From Lichtheimia corymbifera B2541 (taxonomy: Eukaryota > Mucoromycota > Mucoromycetes > Mucorales > Lichtheimiaceae), in assembly GCA_000697475.1 (NCBI GenBank), contig JNEU01000826.1, positions 248,001-312,000 of the forward strand: a stretch of DNA of 64,000 nt. The letters run 5' to 3'. The translations under genes and the position numbers were made by a program. Of this stretch, positions 1-11,197 are shown piece after piece (within the stretch, counting starts at the first letter, position 1; each line of letters opens with the position of its first letter). The notes beneath the pieces were generated by a model that was not told where the DNA came from, made no database searches, and was given only the letters and a program-made list of their open reading frames with translations.

Positions 1-463
1 ATCAATACACTTACACGTAATGCCAACTCTATCTCTGATAATGCACCAGTGTTTCTCGATATAAAAGCCTCGTCATATTCTGGATAAACACCGTCCTTCC
101 ATAATAAACCAAACGCGTCTACTTGCACGCCGTTTTTCGCATGGCTGTTCACTCCAATAAAGACTGTGTCGCCCACCTTAATGCATATTAGCCTTTTCCA
201 AACGACTGCTTCTGTACCCTGATATTTACCTCGACAGAACGTTTACCAACTCCCTAGATTGACATCGATTAGTACTGTAGACGCTTAATCATAGGTCAAC
301 TTACCGATTGATTGGGTCCGTTCACGTCGCCTGCCTTCACCAAACGCCCTAATTGAAAGTTAGCAGTTGTCGATCTGCTCATATAATATAAAGATCAGCT
401 TAAAGAATACTACTTACGACCATCGTCCCCTGTGGTGTTGCTTCTCTTTTTCTTTTTGGCCAT
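1..463 (-). CDS. 5' part of an unidentified gene (possible BAH-like domain), truncated by the left edge
   Basis: Partial gene reading off the left edge. The ATG at 463 begins MAKKKKRSNTTGDDG, a lysine-rich start. I read three introns. The first needs a donor inside AAGTAG to keep phase and is the weakest. The second contains a perfect TACTAAT branch site. The third is only about 41 nt. The joined frame includes VEVNIR followed by VGDTVFIGVNSHAKNG and FGLLWKDGVYPEYDEAF, and the last visible exon ends at 15 with a GTAAGT donor. The piece with a short strand before VGDTVFI resembles the entry of a BAH domain (as in Orc1-type proteins), but the remainder does not fit well, so no name is given. 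Start and frame are fairly certain; identity is not. Confidence 0.5.
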
Positions 464-1639
464 GGCGGGAGAAAAGGGACGTTGCAAAGAGAGGTCTATC
501 CTGCATTGTTCATTTTTGTGTCCGACCTTTCGTCACATGACCGCCCCAAACCCACATTGGAACATCGTGGTTGCAACATTTGATATAGAAAGCAACATGG
601 GAATAGGTTGAAAGTTGCTTATATCTTGTCCAGATTCGATTATTGATTACATGGTTTATGCACGTTTCATTTATCTTTGGGTGGTGTTGTATACCAGTCA
701 TGGATACCAACAGTGATATGATGCCAAACGAGGGGTAATTCCTGCATTATTCATGTTGAGCCACATGTATTCCCTCTCGAATATTGAGTACATTGTTACA
801 CTATAAGTACATTGTAAACCGTCCCATCCGATTCAACTTCGTATATAGTACGTACGAGAGATAACTACTACTACAACATTTTTCTTTTTTATATGTGCAT
901 TGAGGGCGGATGGGCTTATGTGAACACAACAATGAAAAGAGCGGTCGTTTACTGCATATGATTCATGAGCTAATTGGATGGAGTATGAGCTGATAAAGCG
1001 AAAGGGTAATGATATATCCAATTTTCTAACAAAGAGGGAGGAGCCAAGGTGTGGTCATTGCTATACATCATGAATCAACAACTATATTATCAGAGAACAA
1101 TGACAATCATCTGCTGTTATGATAACATTCCCATTTATACATCATAGAAACTGGCTACCTTCAATACCTTTGTATATGTACGTTGCGCATTCGAATACTA
1201 CAAGCAGCAATGATCCAGTTACATTTAAATTAGCAATCGATGTTTTCGGCACGTGGCAACGTGGCATGATGTCAGTGTTGGCGTTGTAGTATTTGTAGAT
1301 GTGGCTGCTCTCGTCCATACTTTCCCCATCAACCGCCTTATCAGTAATCCGAGCACGCACTTTTATTTTTACGTATCATCTTGGCATTGTTGTAAAATTG
1401 CTTGCCAATAAGAAATGAATGGGAACCACAGTAATAAGGAAGGAGAACGACAATAAAAGTATTGCTTTTGATACCGTATATCATGTAATTCACCATTGTA
1501 CTCAGTATAAACATCGTTGATATGGGATTCGTGTAATAGGGACGTCCAAAATGGCCCTCGATGAAGAAAAAAAAAGATCACGTGACAACATCAGAAGAAA
1601 AAGAAAAATATATCAGGATTCAGGCTTCCTTGATCACGT
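464..1639. other. intergenic region, no gene recognised
   Basis: About 1.2 kb between the truncated first gene and tRNA-Ile. Short open frames occur on the minus strand, but none has codon structure, splice context or recognisable protein content. An A-rich stretch near 1565-1610 lies just downstream of the tRNA in its own direction. On the minus strand it supplies T-runs that could act as the RNA polymerase III terminator. Confidence 0.5.
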
Positions 1640-1712
1640 GCTCACTACAGGGGTCGAACCTGTGACCTTGGCGTTATTAGCACCACGCTCTAACCAACTG
1701 AGCTAAGCGAGC
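1640..1712 (-). tRNA. trnI(AAU): tRNA-Ile (anticodon AAU)
   Basis: The minus strand folds into a standard 73-nt cloverleaf without an intron. The seven-pair acceptor stem is GCTCGCT with AGTGAGC, including one G-T pair. The D-arm contains TAGCTCAGTTGGTTAGAGC. The anticodon stem TGGTG/CGCCA closes the loop CTAATAA, giving anticodon AAU. The T-arm reads CAGGTTCGACCCCTG. Boxes A and B are intact, so the gene should be functional. The AAU anticodon (read as IAU after deamination) is the major isoleucine tRNA of eukaryotes. T-runs downstream on the minus strand fit a Pol III terminator. Confidence 0.95.
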
Positions 1713-2578
1713 TGGATCTTTTCGTTCGTTAATTTCTTCTCGGCGCGGTACTATATATACCACAAAATTGCCTAATATAGGCAGGGTTAGTTTAGTAGTT
1801 AAGGGAAATGGGCGAATGGTATCATAGGATTAAACCAGCTTTCTTTTCCCGCACTCGAATTCGAGCTCAGGTTCGTGAAAGGCGCCGAGTGTCCCTAATG
1901 CGCTACCAACCCATCTTCCAAAACCACTTGACACGATCCGAGTGAATGTAACAGACAGCGACATTGACAATTGGGATGAGGAGTCGAGTTTCTATAATAT
2001 GGCAAAGTAGGTAAAAGAGCCGTTTGTACAGCATATGTATTCTTGAACGTTTTTTCTTATCGTTTGATATCAGCATGCAGGATTCACTTTATTATCTTCG
2101 CATACGATCCAACGGCAGTGAATATTCAAAGCAGGTATCATTATAACATTTTATGATGGGACAAGAAGAAACATAGATGCTAGAAGATCACAAGAGAATG
2201 AAGGCAACGTGTAAGAGTATTATAGAAGTATATAATAAAGTATTTCATTTCAGAAGAATTGTTGTTTGGATAATACAATGAATACACCTGAATGAAGCAT
2301 TTTAAAAGTCTGACACGCTTTACATTTTCATTGGCATTAACATGTGTTAACCACTAGACTTTTATTGCATTACTATCACGACAATCTTTTTGGGTCTCTT
2401 TTACATATTATGCAGTGTATAGCGATGTTGTCAATGTAATGAGCAAGGGAGGGAGGTACATGGGATAAGCACCAAGTCATGGTAATTTAAGGTTCAGTTG
2501 AGAAGCGTCTTTAACGACGACGGTGGTGGGAGGTGCTTGGTTTGATATCTCTTTTTCTTTGTTCAGACACAGCAACTT
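1713..2578. other. intergenic region upstream of UGO1
   Basis: About 870 bp between the tRNA and UGO1. It includes a palindromic stretch with tRNA-like A/B-box words around 1780-1905 that does not fold as a tRNA (see rejected items). No coding sequence is supported. Confidence 0.5.
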
Positions 2579-4176
2579 ATGCCTGCCGATCAGAGTCATC
2601 CATTCGCAACATTTCCTGCAGCACCTGGAAAGGGCGTCAATGGCCTTCGACCTTACTATACGCCTGGTCTCTTGAACGACAATTACACGCCCATTGTAGG
2701 TCAGGGTCCCGGTTCTGTTGTTCCCTATTATGCAAATGACCACGACGATCTGATTGACTCACGCGCTGCTGCTCGAGAACTGGTCAATTTCACCGTGCTC
2801 AAGTTTCTGACCACTGCAATCAGTTGTCCCTTCGAGGTTTCAAAGACGTTACTCCAAGTCCAGTATATGCCACACGAGGATGTTGAAGTTACGGCTGCTG
2901 CTTCTGCTGCGTCAAGAGAGGATGATGATGAACACCATGAACAACAACAACAACAGGTAATCTATTCATCAAGCACTATCGATAAAGAGACAACTAAAGT
3001 ATATGATTTATGAAGGACTTTTCATCAGATGAGGATGAGGACGAGGAGGATTTTTATGGATCAAGACATGAGACTGAACCTGCACCCACTGCTACTATGA
3101 GCCATGAGGATCCAGAATTCAAGAAATCAATGGCTGTGGATTCGAGTGGCTATGTGATTCGCAAGAGTGTATACGACGATGCTACTCGTCCTGCATATCA
3201 GCTCAAGCCACTGGATGGTGGAGTATGGCAAGGAATTGGACGACTACTCAAGCAACCCCATGAAGGATGGTCATCTCTATTCAAGGGACAATACACCAAC
3301 TGGCTATATGAAATCATGCATCTGTTCTTGCAACCAACCCTTGAAGGCTCCCTGAATGACATGTTTGATCTCTATGATGACACAATTCCCCTGGTTCATC
3401 TCGATCGTGTGGGTCCCAATCTGGCAACACTCGTCGGTAGCAACTTGATTGTGGGTTTCCTTCTTAGTCCACTGGAGTTGATTCGAACAAGGTAATTCAT
3501 GTCGATGGGAATGAAAGCAAATGATATTAATATACATTTGACAGGTTGGTGGTACAATCAGCATCTCCATTACATCGCAAGTACAAGGGTCCTATGGATG
3601 CACTACGCACTATCTTGGCAGAAGAAGGAGGATTGCGTGGTCTTTATCTCTCCCACAACCTTATCCCAACGGTGCTCTTTCACACTGTGGTACCTTTACT
3701 TCAAAATACAACACCTTTGATCATCGATCGCGTCTTCCACATCTCAGCCAATGATTCCCCTTTCTTATACAGCCTCGCCGAACTCGGTCTTAATACTCTC
3801 GAGATCCTCATTACTTTGCCTCTCGATACTATCCGTAAGAGAATGCAGTGCCAAATTCGTACTCGTACTCCTGGTAAGAAGCGGTTCTCTCCTGTCGTTG
3901 CTTTACGCCCTGTACCCTACACTGGTGTGGCCGATGCCTGCTATCGTATCGTCAAGGAAGAAGGTGGTCGAAGAAAAAGGAAGCATAAGCGTACCATGTT
4001 TACTGGTTGGGGTTTACGCGGTCTATACCAAGGCTTCAGCATGCAATTCTCATCTAATGTCATGTTGTTTGTCATGCATGCTATTAATGGTGTCGATGGT
4101 AAGTTGCTTATGGGAATGTGAGTGATCAATATCATGATGCTGACATATAATTTTAGATGAATATGAAGATTTTTGA
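2579..4176 (+). CDS. UGO1: Ugo1-type mitochondrial outer-membrane carrier-like protein
   Basis: Four exons (2579-2956, 3016-3491, 3545-4098, 4157-4176), 475 aa, all phases consistent. The N-terminus carries LRPYYTPG, the RPYY start typical of fungal Ugo1. The second exon is strongly acidic (DEDEDEEDF). Carrier-family repeats follow: SPLELIRTRLVVQ across the exon 2/3 junction and LPLDTIRKRMQ, both degenerate PX[DE]XX[RK]XR motifs, each with an EEGGxRGLYxG-like segment. Ugo1 is an outer-membrane member of the mitochondrial carrier family that links the fusion GTPases Fzo1 and Mgm1; animals have the related SLC25A46. The last exon adds only seven codons (DEYEDF and stop) after a GTAAGT donor. 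Without that splice the frame ends slightly earlier at 4121. The gene is convergent with the ENA ATPase, with about 100 bp between the stops. Confidence 0.88.
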
Positions 4177-4277
4177 AGCTTGTAGCAAATATAATACTTA
4201 AACAGAGCACAAAATACAGATATAACATGGATATAAACTTTACAAGATTATAGAGGAGAATGATGGGGAGGGTAAAA

Positions 4278-7200
4278 CTATGTTGTGGATGAATGGGTTT
4301 GTTCAAGTGCACGGGATCGCTCGATGCGTTCTTGGTCTTCTTGTCTCATTTTCTCTTCATAACGAAGCTGACGTCTACGAAGAAAACCGCGCTTGAAATA
4401 TTTCCAGACTTCAGTGAGGATGATATAAACCAAAATAGACGCTGCTACGATTCCCCATTCCCAGTCAATGCCCTTGTGCTTGAAGACATCTTCATTGAGA
4501 ACGGGCACGTAAAGGGCGATAACCATCAATATAACACATCCAGTAAATGATCCCAGCAAATAGTAGTTTTGCTTGCGTTTTGTCCATGCACTCCACGTCC
4601 ATACAGGGTTCACCAGGTCGCGACATGTGAAACCATGCAACAGAATCATGAGTGTCAACGTTGTGAAAACAGTACCACGGGCCCTGAAAACTATTTCGCA
4701 TGATGGATTGTACTCCCTGTTGCAATTCTCACCAAGCTGGCCACCACCATAGCCATAGACAACCACAATAAAGTTGAGTAAGCAAATGATGCCCATCATC
4801 CAACCATAATACATCAAGTCAATCACATTTGATGTTGAAAAGAGGCCTTCGTTGGTAGGACGTGGTGGGACAAGCATTTGATCGGGATGAACAGGTTCCA
4901 AACCAAGACTCATGGCGGGTGGCGATGATGTGAGGACATTATTGAACAAGATTTGGATAGGCGTCATCAAGAATACAGATGTTTTCGTATCATCAAAGAA
5001 GCCGGTACCAATCACAAGAGGGACAACTTGAGAAACATTACCGGAAACCATGTGGACCACAAACCGTGAAATGTTGGCAAAGACACGTCGACCTTCTTCG
5101 ATAGCTCTGACAATGGTTGCAAAGTTGTCATCCACCAGCACTATCTCGGCAGCCTGCTTTGCCACATCCGATCCATTTTGACCCATAGCAATGCCAATAT
5201 CTGATTCTTTCAAGCTTGGAGAATCATTGACACCATCGCCTGTCATACCAGTGATTCGTTTACGTCGATGAAGAGCTTCAATCATTTTGACCTTGGTATC
5301 TGGACTACAGCGTGCAATCACCAATGGAAGCTGTGGCATCGCATCAATTTGTTCCTCACTAAGCTTATCAAACTTGGTGGCAGGCATCACCAAATCTTTG
5401 GGATGCTTCTCGGGATCATCCGTAAGACCATAGTCATCTGGCAAAATTCCAACTTCTCGTGCAATGGCCGTAGCAGTGGCAGCATGATCACCCGTTAACA
5501 TGTGAACAGTAATCCCAGCTTGATGACACTCGGCAACAGCAGCACGTGATTCCGCACGAGGTGGATCATAAATGCCAACCAGACCCAAGAATTCCATGTC
5601 TTGTTCAATTGCTTCTCGAGTAAATGTATCGGGTCCAATCTCGCCTTCAGCCTTGATCTTTCTCATTCCCAATGTCAGAACGCGCAAACCGCCTTTGGCA
5701 AGATCTTCCACTCGTGGCATAACAAGCTCATCCAACTCGCTTTGGTTCATTGATCGAGTTTCATCACCCATTCTTGCAGCAACACAGGAACCGATAACTC
5801 GTTCAGTAGCACCCTTGATGAAAGCATAGTAAGATCCATCTGGTGATTGTGCAATAATACTCATGCGCTTGATGGCAGAGTCAAAGGGATATTCGGCAAT
5901 CAACTTCCAATTTCCTTTATCTTCAGCTTCAGTAAGAGATGGCTTTCCCATATGGACTTTGTATGCAAAAACTTGCAATGCAACCTAATAAACATAACAT
6001 GCATAAGCAACATGGCCTTTCATACATGTTGATGCACACCATACCTCGGTAGGATCACCAATGCCATGATAACCTTCAGAATCCTTGTTCTTACGGAGCT
6101 CACTCATATTGCAAAGAGCACCGGTTAACACCATATCCCTGATACCATTTGATAATTGACTTGTGGCCACGATTGTATTATCACTCTCACGAGTGATATC
6201 GCCTTCGATAGAAAAACCAAGGCCTCCAACCTTGTGGAATCCTTCTTCAGGTCTCCAAAAACGGGTAAGCACCATCTTGCTTTGTGTCAAGGTACCAGTC
6301 TTATCCGAACATACATTGGTTACGGCACCCAAAAGTTCCAGTGCTGAAATTTTGCGAACCAATGCATTTGCCTTTGCCATGGCATGGACACCAAAAGCTT
6401 GTGTGAGGGTGACAACTGCAACCAATGCCTCTGGGATAACAGCGATAGCGGTCGAGATAGCATATAGAATCTGCGAATCTCCAATCTGGAACTTTGCCAC
6501 CGAGAAAACAATGATAATAGCAAGAATGGCCACAAGAAGCAAATAAAGAGCCATACGATCCAAAGAACGTTGCAATGGTGTCTTGCGGCTACTATCGCTT
6601 GTCAACAACCTTAATGCAATCTTGCCAATTTCAGTCTGCATGCCGGTAGCTGTAACCAGTGCCTTGCCACGGCCTTTGGTGAGGACAGTGCTGGAATAAG
6701 TCATGTTGATGCGATCACCAAGTGGGATATCCGATCCTTCAAGCGTCTCGGTGCTTTATATAAAAACAATAAGTCATCATAATATTCCCAATGACTAGTG
6801 ATATACTTACACTTTGCTAACAGGGACAGATTCACCGGTCAAGAGAGCTTCATCCACATCCATGTTGAATGACCTATCACATGATCGTATGTTAGATGCA
6901 TGATGCGAATTGGATAACATCATCTTGAGCTCTACTTACTCGATCACACGGCAATCAGCACCAACAACGTCGCCTGTTTTGAGAAGAATTATATCACCAG
7001 GAACCAGATCGCGTGTGGCAATAGTATTGGATTCACCATTGCGTATAACTTGAGCTGTTGGGGATGCCATTTGTCGGAGGGAATCCATTGTCTTTTCAGC
7101 CTTGTATTCTTGTGCAAAACCAACACCTGCATTCAAAAGCATAATGACACCAATGACACCAGCTTCGACCCAATCTTTGAATACAAAAGACACAACCTTA

Positions 7201-7720
7201 AAACAATGAAAATGAGTCATTGTGTCATTCATGAAGGGTAAAAAATACAATAACATACCATAGCAACAAGCAAAATCAAGACCATGATATTGAAAAATTG
7301 CTTCAAAAGTAGCTTGACAGGGTTGACACCGCCTTCGCCTTCCATTTCATTGTAACCGGATTCGAGTCGACGACTTTCGACCTCCTTTTCGGAAAGGCCA
7401 TCCACGAGGTCTGATTTGAGTAATGTAGCCACTGTTTCCAGGTCCATTGTATGATAAGGTGGGGTTTCCACTTTTTCAAGCTGTTCGGCACGCTTCATTT
7501 TACGACGCTTGACAAGGTTCATTTTGTTCATCAAGGCACTGCGTACTGAGCGTACATCAAAAGATGAAGTACTTTGCCCTGTGGATGAGCGAGTCAATGG
7601 ATTTTGCTTGATCTTTTCATCTTGTGGACGACGTGTTGTTGCTGTCACCGATTGCTCGGCAAAGGTGATGGTGGTAGTATTGTTGGTATTGTTGGGCGAT
7701 TTGGTATCTGATTCACTCAT
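4278..7720 (-). CDS. ENA1: P-type Na+/K+-exporting ATPase, ENA type (subfamily IID)
   Basis: Five exons (7259-7720, 6940-7196, 6811-6873, 6045-6753, 4278-5984), 1065 aa, the usual ENA size. After a hydrophilic 100-residue N-terminus come the cation-ATPase N-domain (HTMDLETVATLLKSD), TGESVPV, and the M4 motif IPEALVAVVTL, with E-A-L as in the IID pumps rather than the E-G-L of Ca2+ pumps. The catalytic aspartate is D411 in CSDKTGTLT; later come [16 protein letters not shown] and six C-terminal membrane segments. ENA pumps expel Na+ or K+ at the plasma membrane (some are endomembrane) and are usually induced by salt and alkaline pH. The long hydrophobic M5-M10 block keeps FNNVLTSSPPAMSLG. ENA is firmly distinguished from SERCA, present in the same window, by the M4/M6 sequences; plasma-membrane location is inferred. 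Confidence 0.95.
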
Positions 7721-8068
7721 CCAACCAAAAATCGATCAAGAAGAAAAAGAAATGAATGATGTTGCATGTAAAAGATGTGGCGCCCATTTTTGTATTTGAT
7801 GCTCTTGGTTGACCCAAAGATTCCAGAAGGGCAACCCTTTCTAATTCAGGCAATCATGTTCCCCCACTCTTTTTCACATTTCCCGGATTTCACTCCACCA
7901 CCAGGCTTTGGCTCTTCCTTTTTCGGATAATCGGAGCAACACTACGCTTTCCATAGTTTCTCAAGATCTTTGAAAGGTACATCATATGGGGAATGAGTAC
8001 AGATCGGTTTATGTATTTTGAACAGCAAATGTTATTTGATTGTGGGAAAAAAAACTGAATTCTGTGCT

Positions 8069-9389
8069 TCATTCGTGGTGCTGAGTAGTAGTAGTGATCT
8101 TGTTGAGGTAGACGTACGTAAATACGCCCATGAGAAGTTGACAATCCATACGATCTACGATGCCACCATGTCCTGGAATCCAATTGCCAAAGTCTTTCAT
8201 GCTGCAGGAACGTTTCAAAGCACTGGCCAAAAACCCGCTGAAAGGAGCAGCAAATGATGCATACAATGAAAGTATCAAGCCATCCTTTGGAGACACCTGC
8301 TGAGTAGCATTCTGATAAAACACATGAGCTTCCAGCGGAAACGTATTTTCTTTGTATTCGACGTTACCGGGAACAACGTGGGCAATATCAAGCTTGTTGA
8401 CTGATGGAAGAAGAACGAAGATCAGTATAATGCATAATTTGTGTAACACAAGCGGTCGGATCACTTGCAATTTCCCCGACAGCCACGGTGGTGATAGCCC
8501 CTAGCATAAATCCCTCAACTGTCTTATTCGGACTCAAGGTATACAGAGGTGTGCGACCTAGCATCTTGCCAAATGTGTACGCAGCCACGTCATTCCAGAT
8601 GACCAGGATCGAGGGTAAAAGGAACCTGCCGTGACAATTGAGAGAGACGTGTAAGAAGCAAGAAAACATCACATGGTATGCAACTACCATATCAAATCTT
8701 TTCCATCATCACATCCAAGTGAATAAAAAAAAAAAACTTACCACACCATGCCGTGACGAATGTTGCTGGTCAAGAAAAACAGTTGCAATGACGTAAAAAG
8801 AACAGCAATGTGGATCCAAAAGAAGCGTGCAAGTTGACCAAATACAAGGCTATCTTCAAACATCCCAACGTTGGCTGCAAACCCTATACGTATGTGCCAT
8901 GGTATGAGATCTAGAATGCGAGATTCGGAGGTAACGATCGTCAACTCACAAAATGTGTAGCACAAGGTGGCTGTCATACGATGGTTATAATAATCCAAGC
9001 TTTCACTTAGCGCCCAAATCCCCAGTGCAACAAAGAGAAACCTGCAACAGCCACAACAGCAGCAGGTGGTGGATGGGCTCAGTGGGTGCTACGCATCATT
9101 GTATACTCTTCCCTACCAATCCAATACATGGGAATAGCGAGTGGCCAAACCAAACCGTATACGTCGTAGCTCCTGAGTTTAAGTAAGTAAGGTGTTCAGC
9201 TTTTTGTCAAACGTATTACATAAATGGAAGATCCAAAGTGATGGGGGGAGGTTGTTGTACCTGAAATGCTTTACATTCGATGGCACACACCAGGATGATT
9301 AAACCATTGGGGCCTAAAAGAATACAAAGACCAAGACAAAGCACCATAATGCTGCCTGTATATAATCGGCGGTATATATTGCTCAACAT
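8069..9389 (-). CDS. CDS1: phosphatidate cytidylyltransferase (CDP-diacylglycerol synthase)
   Basis: Six exons (9261-9389, 9117-9172, 8950-9041, 8742-8883, 8465-8625, 8069-8400), 303 aa. It converts phosphatidic acid and CTP to CDP-diacylglycerol for phospholipid synthesis, normally in the ER. The C-terminus holds a perfect CDP-diglyceride synthase signature: [15 protein letters not shown] followed by [12 protein letters not shown]. Upstream lie [10 protein letters not shown] and [10 protein letters not shown], also family hallmarks, and several membrane helices. The protein is short for a fungal Cds1 (usually about 430-460 aa) because it starts almost directly with the first membrane helix; the hydrophilic N-terminal tail is missing. 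The sequence before the ATG at 9389 looks like a pyrimidine-rich leader, so I kept this start, but an unseen upstream exon is possible. It lies 134 bp downstream of the F-box gene, on the same strand. Confidence 0.9.
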
Positions 9390-9522
9390 GTTATTGTTAT
9401 TGTTGAAAGGAAAAAGATGATGATGTGGGATAACAATGGGATGAATTATATTTTGAAATGCCCATTTTTGTTCTCCTTTTTATTGTTACATGGGTATAAT
9501 AACAGCCATGAATCTTGTTGAT

Positions 9523-11068
9523 TCACAAGCGTAGGGATAATGTGCATGTGTCGTGTACAAATTTGCGTAAGAGTGATTTAGCATGGTTGGAGATAAGGGC
9601 ACATCCTCTGAGATCAAGCCGTCGTAGTTGTGGAGGGCTATTCATCATGAGCGTGAACACGACCTTGTCATTTATAGCATTTCGATCATTGAGAAAGGTG
9701 ATACTTTCTAGACCTCGGCATGTCTTGATCAATGCTATGATTGATTCCGCATCCACAAAAGAAGTACTATTGCTGATGGTCACGTGTCTCAGACGAGGTG
9801 GGTTTATGCTTGCCAAACAAAAAACAACATTGGAGTGCATAAGCCAGCACTGATCAATGCATAATGTTTCGAGCGTTTCCATACAATGATCCAGGATAAA
9901 AGTGAGCAGTTTTGGATGGATGCGCGTGTTGGATAATGTGATCGATTTAATCTTGCTTGAATCCTGTTGTGTCACGAGACGGGTATCGCAGTAAGGGATC
10001 GTGTTGTGCTGTTGCCATGGCCACATGCAATGTTGATCAGCGGGGCTGTAACCAAGAAATGCCAATTCTGGGCAGTATAAAAGACACGCACGGAAGAACG
10101 TTGACAAGACAATGCCACAATCATATGCAATAAAGTCGCGAAGCCGAGGACAACGATATAAAATCCAAACAAGAGCATGAATCGATGAACGTCGCATTGT
10201 AGAGATATCGAGAAAAGACAAGCGTGATTGTATGGTGGTGATGGAGGTGCCATTCTTTTTAGTCAAAAGTACGAGGTCGGGGGCTTGTTGCAAAGAAGGC
10301 GTGAGTGTATCAGGATTATAGAAATCGGAAGCAAAGCAGCAACCCTTAGCACTGATGATCCGAAGCGTGGGGACGTTGCATGCGATCATAATGATATCTT
10401 CCACAGAGATGTTGCTATGATCGATATGAAGCGTGTGCACATGCATACTTGCTATTCCCAATTGCATTCTTGATAATAGAGTCTGAGGAATATAGGATTC
10501 AGATACATCTAGTTTTCAAATCCCATGATTAGTTTTTTTGGTTCTTTGTGTCCTTTCCATTTTCCTTACCAAGAGCACCGACAACTTGTTTGCTCTCAAG
10601 TATAGCTGCAATCATAGTTGTGGATTGGAGTTTCAAACTATGTAATCGCCGACGTGCATTATTGAGATATCGATTCAAGTAGTAAATGTAAACGTTCGTG
10701 GTGATGGTTGAAGTATTCTTCTCTTTGATTGCTGGAAAGGATATATTTCTCCAGAGCTCTGGTGTAGATAAGATGATAGTGCGCCATGTATTATTGAGTT
10801 GCTGGCAACGTACCAATGATCGGAATGGCAACATGGCAAGGATTTGTATGACAATTTCTGTCGGTAGTGGTCGATCAAACATTGGCGTGGTGATTGGTTG
10901 GGGTGGAAATGGAGAAGGAGGACGCATTTGTTGTACTTCTAATGATTCTTGTTTGATGCACGCTTGTTCTATTGCCATCATCGATTTCATATCCTTCTCT
11001 ACTTGTTCGTCTGACATAGCGCCCCATGCCAACAATTCTGCTAGCACATGATTTCCGCGGATGTCCAT
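9523..11068 (-). CDS. F-box protein with leucine-rich repeats
   Basis: Two exons (10570-11068 and 9523-10508), 494 aa. The F-box spans about residues 65-110: LPTEIVIQILAMLPFRSLV followed by CQQLNNTWRTI and TPELWRNISF. The second exon encodes irregular leucine-rich repeats (for example IHALVWILYRCPRLRDF, LTFILDHCMETLETL, PQLRRLDLRGC). F-box/LRR proteins are substrate receptors of SCF ubiquitin ligases: the F-box binds Skp1 and the LRRs bind the target. The target here cannot be deduced. I chose the ATG at 11068 (MDIRGNHVLAEL) rather than the upstream hydrophobic in-frame extension, which reads like leader sequence. Splice joining is in phase (GTAAGG donor). The gene sits 130 bp downstream of the ankyrin-DIL gene in a same-strand run. 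Confidence 0.85.
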
Positions 11069-11197
11069 ATGTAAGAAACAAAGACAGCATACAAACAAAC
11101 ACAAGGAGCATTTTTTATATATAGCTCGACAAATCATCCGAAACCAACAATATCACCCAAACCCATATCCAATAGTGTTGTCATGGCATGATGGCTG

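Noticed and set aside
1780..1905. tRNA- or Pol III-like stretch (TTAGTTTAGTAGTTAAGG and a TTCGA-containing palindrome)
   Set aside because: Neither strand gives a T-stem, anticodon stem and acceptor stem together; the TTCGA word is part of a self-complementary CTCGAATTCGAG.
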